Shown here: piece after piece, positions 1 through 5,491 of the stretch | How positions within the stretch are numbered: the stretch's first letter is position 1 | Layout: each line of letters begins with the position of its first letter | Source of the DNA: Candidatus Magasanikiibacteriota bacterium | GTDB taxonomy: Bacteria; Patescibacteriota; Patescibacteriia; Magasanikbacterales; GWA2-37-8 | DNA: 5,664 nucleotides | Assembly (NCBI GenBank): GCA_903858555.1 | Contig: CAIOJG010000025.1 | Location: forward strand, 1 to 5,664 | Direction of reading: 5' to 3' | Translations under genes and position numbers: made by a program | Notes under the pieces: generated by a model | The model's input: the letters and a program-made list of their open reading frames with translations, nothing else | Database searches by the model: none | What the model was told of the DNA's origin: nothing

Positions 1-14
1 AAGTTGGTGGGAAT

Positions 15-44
15 AAAATAAATTTATTTTTTTAATATAAAAAT
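15..44 (+). promoter_or_regulatory. AT-only palindrome and possible -10 element ahead of the first gene
   Basis: Positions 15-30 form a perfect 16-bp A/T palindrome (AAAATAAATTTATTTT). It is followed by TAATAT at 33-38, a fair match to a sigma70 -10 box. If that box is used, transcription would begin at about position 45, the A of the first ATG, giving a leaderless message. No convincing -35 lies 17 bp upstream and no Shine-Dalgarno sequence is visible. The palindrome plus T-run could instead be a weak terminator of an upstream gene outside the window. This is a low-confidence call, because such AT-rich sequence produces these matches easily. Confidence 0.25.
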
Positions 45-986
45 ATGGAAGCGACTCTGACAATAAAAAGTACGCCTAAAGACGTATTTTTACATCTGTT
101 TAACATAGTCACTTTTTATCTCAGTGTTATTGGTTTTATTACTCTTTATATTCAATACGTAAATGCCGCTTTTCCAGATGCTTTGAATTATTATTTTTAC
201 GGTATTGCTGATGCAGTACGGGTAGCCTCTTCTATATTGTTTATTTCTGTTCCGGCATATCTTTTGAGCGCTTGGCTTTTGGCAAAAGATTTAAAAGTGA
301 TGCCTGAGAAACGAGAATTAAAATTGCGTAAATGGTTGTTGTATTTTACGCTTTTTGTTTCGGCCATTACGATTGTTATTGATTTGATTACTTTTATTTA
401 CAATTTTTTGAGTGGCGAATTGACAGTTCAATTTTTTCTTAAAATATTGGTAGTGTTACTTATCGCTGCCGCAGTTTTTGGTTATTATATTTGGGATTTA
501 AAAAGAGTGGATTTTAATTCAACTACACCAAAAAAATTGGCGATAACTTTAGGGTCGATAACTTTGTTGAGTATTGTTATGAGTGTTTTTTTGATTGGCA
601 CTCCAGCCACACAGCGTAATCGTCGCTTTGATGAACAAAGAGTGGGTGATCTGCAAAATTTACAAGGCCAAATTACCAATTATTGGACACAAAAAGCAGT
701 ATTGCCAGAAAATCTTAGTAAGTTAAACGATAACATTTCTGGTTTTATTTCTCCGCTTGACCCAGAAACAAAGGCTGCTTATGAATATCATGTAATAGCT
801 ACCACCAGCTTTGAACTCTGTGCTACTTTTAAAACTGTTGGTCCAATTACGGGTAATGTTGCACGTCCTATGATGTATGCATCAAATGATCCTTATTCTC
901 AGAGTTGGGAACATAAAGGCGAACGAACTTGCTTTAGTCGTACTATCGATCCACAACTATATAAACCCCAACCTTCTGTAAAATGA
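45..986 (+). CDS. DUF5671-type polytopic membrane protein with C-terminal pseudopilin-like domain
   Basis: The 313-residue product is an integral membrane protein of unknown function. Five hydrophobic helices are visible at about residues 17-39, 60-80, 97-119, 130-149 and 165-185. The first four, with the signature stretches DALNYYFYGIADAVR (45-59), PEKRELKLRKW (87-97) and GYYIWDLKR (146-154), resemble the DUF5671 family common in Candidate Phyla Radiation genomes. After helix 5, residues 190-313 are hydrophilic and look like the globular part of a type IV pilin or type II secretion G protein: a DEQRVGDLQNLQ amphipathic run, a tyrosine/tryptophan pair, then FELCATF with Cys259 and a second cysteine, Cys296, near the end. 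The two cysteines could form a disulfide outside the cell. No prepilin peptidase site is apparent. The start is the first ATG in frame, with no Shine-Dalgarno. Its stop overlaps the next start by 4 nt (ATGA), so it is translationally coupled to it. The DUF assignment is from memory of the family and fairly secure; the role is unknown. Confidence 0.85.
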   Translation: MEATLTIKSTPKDVFLHLFNIVTFYLSVIGFITLYIQYVNAAFPDALNYYFYGIADAVRVASSILFISVPAYLLSAWLLAKDLKVMPEKRELKLRKWLLYFTLFVSAITIVIDLITFIYNFLSGELTVQFFLKILVVLLIAAAVFGYYIWDLKRVDFNSTTPKKLAITLGSITLLSIVMSVFLIGTPATQRNRRFDEQRVGDLQNLQGQITNYWTQKAVLPENLSKLNDNISGFISPLDPETKAAYEYHVIATTSFELCATFKTVGPITGNVARPMMYASNDPYSQSWEHKGERTCFSRTIDPQLYKPQPSVK

Positions 987-1819
987 GATTACGTTTTTTA
1001 GCTTTATTTTTATTGGGAATTCTGATGTTTGCACCGGTGGCCAAAGCCGCCGGTGTTGGCTTTGTACCCAATGATCGTCTGTGGTTTTCTGATGTATCAT
1101 CAAATCCAGCGGATGGCAAAAAAATTTATACCGTGGTTATAAATAGTGATTATAATTTTTTGGATGCGACAATAGGTTTCTATGTTAATGATCAATTGGT
1201 AGATACGGCCAATGTCAATCAATTACCAAAAGATCAAGTTGTACAAGTATTTGGGGTTTGGCATCCAACCGAAGGAAACTATAAAGTTTCAGTTCAGTTT
1301 ATAAAAGCCCAAGCCGCCGATCAAAACGGACAACAATTAAAGTTGGATCTTGGCGCGTTGAACAATATTACTACTTCTACCAATATTCAGACCTCGGATA
1401 GTGGTTTGGCTCCGGCAGTAGATTTAAACGTGGAAAAAAATGGTGACGCCTTAACAATTTCTAAAGCGCCTAACCCGATAAAAGATTTTGAAAGTCGGAT
1501 AGAAGCCGCTTCACAGCAACAAGAAGATATAAAAAATAAAATTGGCAACACTGTAAATATGATTAGTAGTACTGCTTCTAATATTTCAGATTTGCCTAGT
1601 AAGGCCAAATCTATATTGTCTCAGTCTAAAGATTTCTTCACCGGAAATAATTTTTTATTTTATCTTGGTTTAGCAAAAGATGCGCTTGCTAATTTTATGG
1701 ATAAAGTAACCAATCACTATGAGCCAAAGCGTAGCGCGATTGTGTTTGGAATATTTTTAGGAAGTTTGATTTTGGTGTATACTATTATTTGGTTTTTAAA
1801 ACGTAGAGATGAGTATTAA
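983..1819 (+). CDS. Exported protein with Ig-like/CARDB-like region and C-terminal membrane anchor, function unknown
   Basis: This 278-residue protein matches no enzyme I recognise. A signal peptide covers residues 1-22 (arginines at 2 and 4, a leucine-rich core, then AKA before Ala23). Residues about 24-107 read like a beta-sandwich of the Ig/CARDB type seen in secreted proteins of Patescibacteria: LWFSDVSSNPADG, then alternating beta strands, then GVWHPTEGNYKVSVQF. Residues 110-165 are low in hydrophobics and linker-like. Residues 166-218 are polar and helix-prone, with many Gln, Asp, Lys and Ser, possibly coiled coil. A single membrane helix lies at 251-272, followed by KRRDEY, which would stay in the cytoplasm. 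The expected topology is an outside domain tethered at its C-terminus. The gene overlaps its upstream neighbour by the ATGA motif and ends one base before the preferred start of the carboxypeptidase gene, so the three probably share a transcript. A surface or cell-wall structural role is inference. Confidence 0.8.
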   Translation: MRLRFLALFLLGILMFAPVAKAAGVGFVPNDRLWFSDVSSNPADGKKIYTVVINSDYNFLDATIGFYVNDQLVDTANVNQLPKDQVVQVFGVWHPTEGNYKVSVQFIKAQAADQNGQQLKLDLGALNNITTSTNIQTSDSGLAPAVDLNVEKNGDALTISKAPNPIKDFESRIEAASQQQEDIKNKIGNTVNMISSTASNISDLPSKAKSILSQSKDFFTGNNFLFYLGLAKDALANFMDKVTNHYEPKRSAIVFGIFLGSLILVYTIIWFLKRRDEY

Positions 1820-1820
1820 T

Positions 1821-2720
1821 ATGAAAAAAACAACCATAGTTTTCTTAGTGGCCTTATTTTTTATCCAGTTTATTCCCACTAGAGCCAGAGCGGTATCGGA
1901 TTTATATGACAAAGCCACTGTCCCGGCCTATCTGATAGCGGAATATCCTAGTGGCAAAATAATTTCCGGAAAAAATATTAATAAGCCGAATCAAATTGCT
2001 TCTTTGACCAAGTTGTTTACTGCCTATACGGCTGTAACTGAAAATATAGATTTTAATGCCACCACAACTTATCAAAAGAAAAAATTCACTACCGGTCGGG
2101 TGCCACGGACAGCTTTCAAGTTTTCTCCGGGAGAACAAGTGAAAAATGAAGATGTTTTAAATTTAATGTTAGTAATATCCAACAACAGCGCTTCGCGGAT
2201 GTTGGCTTATGCTACCGGTGAAAAGGAAAAAAACTTTGTAGAGAAAATGAATAAAAATGCGGCAGCGCTTGGTCTTAAAAATACTTCTCTGCATGACACT
2301 TCTGGCTTGAACGATAAAAATGTTTCTACAGCAGAAGATATGTTAAAAATTTTTATGACCGACTTGAAAGATCCGACAATTTCAGACGCTTTGGGCCAGC
2401 CGATCTATACTTTTGAGTCCCAATTAGGTAAAAAAACAGTGGAACACACCATTCATAATAGTGATTTGATCCCGAAGTTATATCAAGACAGAAGCTATGA
2501 TGTGTTGGCTTCCAAGACTGGATTTACCGGGAAATTGACCACCATGGCTTTGTTGGTTCAAAGTCAAATGGATGATAAGAAGTATGTAATTATTACTCTG
2601 GGGATAAAGATTACAGCCACAGATTTTTGTGCCCTCATCAATTGGCGCAATGGGTCAGCCAAGAAGAATCATTCCACATTTCCAAAGATTAAAAAGTTGT
2701 CTCCGAATTTTTTAAGTTGA
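1821..2720 (+). CDS. D-alanyl-D-alanine carboxypeptidase, peptidase S11 family; 3' end probably frameshifted
   Basis: This is a serine DD-carboxypeptidase that removes the terminal D-alanine from peptidoglycan stem peptides outside the membrane. Numbering from ATG 1821 (299 residues), all three penicillin-binding motifs are present: SxxK as SLTK at 61-64 (nucleophile Ser61, Lys64), SxN as SNN at 120-122, and KTG at 232-234. Residues 1-24 are a signal peptide (MKK, hydrophobic core, RARA). An in-frame ATG at 1809 would add MSIN and overlap the previous gene by 11 nt. I prefer 1821 because it gives a classic MKK leader and a TAATATG stop-start junction. After VIITLG (about residue 260) the frame degenerates and runs into antisense ribD sequence. 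A -1 shift near the G-run at 2600-2603 instead yields DKDYSHRF..., with the RF-x5-L-x2-W spacing seen near the S11 C-terminus, and stops at 2692 (about 290 residues). The catalytic domain is intact either way. There is no C-terminal membrane anchor. Confidence 0.88.
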   Translation: MKKTTIVFLVALFFIQFIPTRARAVSDLYDKATVPAYLIAEYPSGKIISGKNINKPNQIASLTKLFTAYTAVTENIDFNATTTYQKKKFTTGRVPRTAFKFSPGEQVKNEDVLNLMLVISNNSASRMLAYATGEKEKNFVEKMNKNAAALGLKNTSLHDTSGLNDKNVSTAEDMLKIFMTDLKDPTISDALGQPIYTFESQLGKKTVEHTIHNSDLIPKLYQDRSYDVLASKTGFTGKLTTMALLVQSQMDDKKYVIITLGIKITATDFCALINWRNGSAKKNHSTFPKIKKLSPNFLS

Positions 2721-3766
2721 GGTTCTTTGATATGAAGAGCCTCTTTTAATTTGGTTATTCCTTGGCCACCGATAGCCGACAGAGATTCTGTGCCGCCGAT
2801 TATGATGGGAGCGTGGAAGGTGTAGACTTTATCTACCAATTTTGAGTCCACAAAATTTCCTAAAGTTTGGCTACCGCCCTCGATGAATACACTAATAATT
2901 CTTTGAGCGTGCAGTGCTGTTAAGATTTGTTTGACGCTAATAAATTTATTTTTAAATTCTACTATCTTAAAACCGGATTTTTGCAGTTGCTTCTTTTTAT
3001 TTTTATTGGATAGAGTCGAAGTCAAAATTAATACATTGTTATCGCGTAGGACTTGGCTTTGTAGTGGAATTTTTAAATTTGGATCAATGATAACACGAAT
3101 TGGATCTTTTTGATTTTTATTTCTGGCACCAAGGTGTGGGTCGTCGGCCAAGACAGTATTGATACCGACCAAGATAGATTGATATTCGCCGCGTAGTATG
3201 CGCGCATATTGGCGAGCGGCTTCATTGGTAATCCATTTTGATTCATGAATTTTGGTAGCGATTTTTCCATCTAGACTGCAAGCAAATTTTATAGCCACTA
3301 ATGGTCTTTGTTTTTGGTGAAAGGTAAAAAAAGCGGAGTTTAGTTCTTCGGCTTCTTTTGTTAGCGCGCCAAACTCTGTTTTTATACCGGCGGCAATTAA
3401 TTGTTTGATGCCGTTGCCAGCCACTTTGTGATTAGGGTCGAGTGTGCAACAGACCACTTTTTTAATTCCAGCTTTAATAATGGCTTCTGTGCAGGGTGGT
3501 GTGTTTACTCCTTGGAAACCGTGAGGCTCAAGATTGACATACATCGTGGCGCCAACCACCGATTTTTTAGTTGAGTTTAAAGCTTCAATTTCCGCGTGTG
3601 GACCGCCATATTTTTTATGGTATCCTTGGCCGATGATTTTTCCATTTTTTACAATTACGGCTCCAACCATTGGATTGGGAGCAGTAAAACCAGTACCTTT
3701 TTTAGCTAACTTGAGAGTGAGTTTTAAAAATTTTATATCTTCGGAAGAAAATTTATCAGTTGACAT
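2669..3766 (-). CDS. ribD: Bifunctional diaminohydroxyphosphoribosylaminopyrimidine deaminase / 5-amino-6-(5-phosphoribosylamino)uracil reductase
   Basis: This 365-residue cytoplasmic enzyme catalyses the second and third steps of riboflavin synthesis, with the usual two-domain layout and length. The N-terminal deaminase (about 8-145) shows TAPNPMVGAV (28-37) and the zinc/catalytic HAE at 57-59. The C-terminal NADPH-dependent reductase (about 155-363) shows KFACSLDGKIAT (160-171), GINTVLADDPHL (201-212) and IEGGSQT (295-301). The family normally reads LEPC-x8-C for its two zinc cysteines. Here it is LEPHGFQGVNTPPC (79-92), so the first cysteine is replaced by His82 and the loop to Cys92 is one residue longer. 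The remaining ligands His57 and Cys92 and the proton-shuttling Glu59 are kept. It is the last gene of the operon, two bases after the ribA stop (junction TAATTATG). Its 3' end overlaps the convergent carboxypeptidase gene, and I see no clear terminator of its own. Identification is firm; full deaminase activity is less certain. Confidence 0.96.
   Translation of the reverse strand: MSTDKFSSEDIKFLKLTLKLAKKGTGFTAPNPMVGAVIVKNGKIIGQGYHKKYGGPHAEIEALNSTKKSVVGATMYVNLEPHGFQGVNTPPCTEAIIKAGIKKVVCCTLDPNHKVAGNGIKQLIAAGIKTEFGALTKEAEELNSAFFTFHQKQRPLVAIKFACSLDGKIATKIHESKWITNEAARQYARILRGEYQSILVGINTVLADDPHLGARNKNQKDPIRVIIDPNLKIPLQSQVLRDNNVLILTSTLSNKNKKKQLQKSGFKIVEFKNKFISVKQILTALHAQRIISVFIEGGSQTLGNFVDSKLVDKVYTFHAPIIIGGTESLSAIGGQGITKLKEALHIKEPQLKKFGDNFLIFGNVE
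2719..2747 (+). terminator. Intrinsic terminator for the carboxypeptidase operon
   Basis: GAGGTTCTT (2719-2727) can pair with AAGAGCCTC (2735-2743) as a 9-bp stem with one G-U pair, closing a 7-nt loop. It is followed directly by TTTT and then AATTT. This is a good Rho-independent terminator on the plus strand. On the minus strand the hairpin is not followed by a T-run, so it should act one way only. It lies wholly within the ribD coding sequence (residues near 340-349), so the same bases encode RibD and stop the opposing transcript. The annotated stop codon (2718-2720) enters the stem, whereas the alternative stop at 2692 would leave a more usual gap of 26 nt. Confidence 0.7.
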
Positions 3767-3768
3767 AA

Positions 3769-4347
3769 TTAAACCAATTTTAAAATATGTCCCATTTTGA
3801 TTTTTTTGGTTTTGAGGTAATTGCGATTATATTTGTTTGGTTTAATTTCTAGCGGAATGGTTTTTACTACTTGAATACCATCATTGATAAGTTGAGAAAC
3901 TTTTTCCGGGTTATTAGTCAGAAGTTGGATTTTAGTAATTTTCATTTTTTTCAAAATCGCTGCCGCGATACCATAATCACGCGCATCTACTGGCAGACCC
4001 AAAGCAACATTGGCCTCCACCGTGTCCATTTTTCCATCCTGTAAATGGTAAGCTTTGATTTTATTTATCAAACCAATATCGCGTCCTTCTTGATCGAGAT
4101 AAATAAGCGTGCCGCCTTGTTTGGCAATCATTTTTAAACTCTTGTCCAATTGATTGCCGCAATCACAACGCAAAGATCTGAAAGTGTCACCTGTGAGACA
4201 ACGGGAATGAAGGCGGACCAGTGGAGCATTTTTGTTAACTTTTTTAGACTGCAAAACTACTTGAGTTTTGTTGTCCATGTTGGATTTAAAAACTAAGAAA
4301 TCAAATAAACCATATTCTTCGGTTGGCAATTTGGCTTTGGCCATCAT
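3769..4347 (-). CDS. ribA: GTP cyclohydrolase II, monofunctional
   Basis: RibA opens the imidazole ring of GTP and releases formate and pyrophosphate, the first committed step of riboflavin synthesis. From ATG 4347 the protein is 192 residues, about the size of the free-standing E. coli enzyme, with no DHBP synthase (RibB) domain attached. The zinc cysteines are in place: HSRCLTGD with Cys50, then SLRCDCG with Cys61 and Cys63. QEGRDIGLINK (86-96), Tyr100, DTVEAN (108-113), Asp121 and Arg123 (DAR, the catalytic pair in E. coli RibA), LLTNNPEK (142-149) and the terminal KMGHIL (184-189) complete the family pattern. In YLDQEGR an aspartate sits where many homologues have arginine. A second ATG follows at 4344. 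The N-terminus seems short: upstream bases still encode IIVE in the same frame, and an ATG at 4372 would join that frame if the A9 run had eight bases, giving 200 residues. No Shine-Dalgarno is present at either start. Confidence 0.95.
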   Translation of the reverse strand: MMAKAKLPTEEYGLFDFLVFKSNMDNKTQVVLQSKKVNKNAPLVRLHSRCLTGDTFRSLRCDCGNQLDKSLKMIAKQGGTLIYLDQEGRDIGLINKIKAYHLQDGKMDTVEANVALGLPVDARDYGIAAAILKKMKITKIQLLTNNPEKVSQLINDGIQVVKTIPLEIKPNKYNRNYLKTKKIKMGHILKLV

Positions 4348-4374
4348 TTCTACAATAATTTTTTTTTGGCATAA

Positions 4375-4821
4375 TTATATTTTTTTCATTACCTCAATCA
4401 TCTTGAGCGCTGTATTAGCAGCTTCCACGCCACGGTTTAGAGGTGAGCCTTTGGTAGAGCGCTCAACTGCATCTTTGATATCGTACACTGCCAATACCAA
4501 ATAAATCACGGGTACCTCAAACTGTAGAGAGATGTCCATACAAGCGCGAGCGGATTCATTGGCAATGACTTCAAAGTGGTAAGTCTGGCCTTTGTGAATT
4601 GCACCAAAAACAATGATGGCATCATAAATATCTTTTTTAGCCAATCGTTTGGCGGCCAAAGGAATTTCCATTGAACCAGGTACGCGAAAAATATCTACCT
4701 GGTCTTTGCTAAAGCCTTGGCTTTCCAAAGTTTCTAAACAACTACTTTCCAAGTTGCTGACGATATCCGGCCAGAAGTCACTGCTAACAATCGCGATTCT
4801 ATTTTCACTGGAATATTTCAT
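4375..4821 (-). CDS. ribH: 6,7-dimethyl-8-ribityllumazine synthase (riboflavin synthase beta)
   Basis: RibH condenses 5-amino-6-ribitylaminouracil with 3,4-dihydroxy-2-butanone 4-phosphate to give lumazine; family members assemble as pentamers or 60-mer capsids in the cytoplasm. The 148 residues are normal length. Visible family features are Phe16 in the substrate pocket (SSDFWPDIV), FRVPGSMEIP (45-54), GAIHKGQTYHFE (73-84) with the likely catalytic base His82, and the phosphate-binding region around Arg121 and NRG (129-131). Arg130 stands in the position usually held by lysine in NKG, a mild change. IYLVLAVYD (106-114) replaces the more usual FGVLTT-type strand, so the glycine there is missing. 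The start lies three bases after the ribE stop (TAAAATATG) with only A-rich sequence upstream. Its partner substrate needs RibB, which is not encoded in this window. Identification is firm. Confidence 0.95.
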   Translation of the reverse strand: MKYSSENRIAIVSSDFWPDIVSNLESSCLETLESQGFSKDQVDIFRVPGSMEIPLAAKRLAKKDIYDAIIVFGAIHKGQTYHFEVIANESARACMDISLQFEVPVIYLVLAVYDIKDAVERSTKGSPLNRGVEAANTALKMIEVMKKI

Positions 4822-4824
4822 ATT

Positions 4825-5406
4825 TTATTTTTTTAATAATTTTTCTAAATGTTTGGCTAAAATATCCGTTTCAATATTGACGCGATCTTTTACTTTTAAA
4901 TTACCTAGCATAGTGTGAGTCTGAGTATATGGAATGATGGCAACAGTAAATAAATTTTTTTGTACGTTCACCACAGTTAGAGAAACGCCGTTGATAGTGA
5001 TTGAACCTTTATTTACGATATATCGAGTTGTATCGGTTGGGATTTTAATTGTTATAATCTGACTATTGCCATCTTTAGTAATATTGGTTACTTGGCCGGT
5101 GGTATCCACGTGTCCTTGTACAATGTGACCGGACAGGTAGGTCTTCATGGTAGCCGGCAGTTCAAAATTTACCGAATCATTTGGTTGTAAATTGCCCAGG
5201 TTCGTTTTCTTTAAAGTTTCCGGCATGACGGAGACAGTAAAAGTCGTTGGATTATTTTTATCTTCAATTGTCAAACATGTTCCATTTACTGCCAAGCTAT
5301 CGCCGTGCTTTAATTTGGATACAAATTTTTTATCCGCGCCAAAAGTCAGGCGGCCTTTTTCCATCTGTTTTACCTTTCCTAAATTTGTAATAATTCCCGT
5401 AAACAT
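4825..5406 (-). CDS. ribE: Riboflavin synthase, alpha chain
   Basis: RibE catalyses the dismutation of two lumazine molecules to riboflavin and the pyrimidine precursor, the last step of the pathway. It belongs to the duplicated lumazine-binding type, a homotrimer in characterised members (called ribC in some species). The 193 residues hold two beta-barrel halves, about 1-87 and 88-193. Family landmarks are the invariant MFTGII start, VNGTCLT (40-46, Cys44), PETLKKTNLG (62-71), SGHIVQGHVD (92-101, His99), INGVSLTV (138-145), IPYTQTHT (158-165) and NIETDILAKHLEKLL (177-191). It is slightly shorter than typical members at 200-215 residues. It is the first gene of the operon. The MFTGI start fixes the ATG, which lies only nine bases from a probable -10 box, so the message would be nearly leaderless. 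No FMN riboswitch precedes it. Confidence 0.97.
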   Translation of the reverse strand: MFTGIITNLGKVKQMEKGRLTFGADKKFVSKLKHGDSLAVNGTCLTIEDKNNPTTFTVSVMPETLKKTNLGNLQPNDSVNFELPATMKTYLSGHIVQGHVDTTGQVTNITKDGNSQIITIKIPTDTTRYIVNKGSITINGVSLTVVNVQKNLFTVAIIPYTQTHTMLGNLKVKDRVNIETDILAKHLEKLLKK

Positions 5407-5415
5407 AGCAATAGA

Positions 5416-5444
5416 ATACTACCGATATTTTGACCTAAAGTCAA
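5416..5444 (-). promoter_or_regulatory. Sigma70-type promoter for the ribEHAD operon
   Basis: Reading the minus strand, TTGACT (5444-5439) is followed after exactly 17 bp by TAGTAT (5421-5416): five of six bases match the -35 consensus and four of six the -10. Transcription would begin near 5409, leaving about three bases before the ribE ATG, so the message would be nearly leaderless. The spacer contains the -35 box of the opposite promoter. The 85-bp gap to the next gene contains neither the length nor the conserved elements of an FMN riboswitch. Prediction by eye only. Confidence 0.5.
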
Positions 5445-5445
5445 A
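5429..5445. repeat. Inverted repeat spanning both -35 boxes
   Basis: TTTGAC (5429-5434) and GTCAAA (5440-5445) are perfect 6-bp inverted arms around CTAAA. The symmetry comes largely from two opposed TTGAC -35 cores. It may therefore be only a by-product of divergent promoters, or it may be an operator for a dimeric regulator. Nothing here decides between these. Confidence 0.45.
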
Positions 5446-5458
5446 TATTTGTTAGAAT
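5430..5458 (+). promoter_or_regulatory. Sigma70-type promoter for the lamin-tail protein gene
   Basis: TTGACC (5430-5435) and TAGAAT (5453-5458) are separated by exactly 17 bp and match the consensus boxes at five of six positions each. Transcription would start near 5465, giving a leader of about 27 nt before the ATG at 5492. The promoter interlocks with the minus-strand ribE promoter: each -35 box lies in the other's spacer, so two polymerases could not bind together. Prediction by eye only. Confidence 0.5.
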
Positions 5459-5491
5459 ATATTTCATAATTTACTAATTTCAAACGGGGGT

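Noticed and set aside
15..37. A/T palindrome plus T-run as a strong terminator
   Set aside because: The stem has no G-C pair and would be unstable; at most a weak signal, and it may simply reflect base composition.
1809..1820. Start of the carboxypeptidase gene at ATG 1809
   Set aside because: Possible, but it puts MSIN before a clean MKK signal peptide and overlaps the upstream gene; ATG 1821 fits the stop-start junction pattern. Neither has a Shine-Dalgarno, so this is a preference and not proof.
2608..2668. Minus-strand terminator for ribD inside the carboxypeptidase 3' end
   Set aside because: Only 4-bp hairpins are found and none is followed by a T-run on that strand.
3534..3800. Plus-strand open frame of 88 residues opposite ribD
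   Set aside because: It lies antisense to conserved RibD codons, with no family signature, promoter or ribosome site; a shadow frame.
4090..4104. RibA YLDQEGR with Asp85 in place of the common arginine as a sign of altered activity
   Set aside because: This position appears variable in the family from memory, and all zinc and catalytic residues are kept, so I do not treat it as functional evidence.
5147..5455. Plus-strand open frame of 102 residues opposite ribE
   Set aside because: Antisense to the well-conserved RibE and running across the predicted promoters; composition follows RibE codons.
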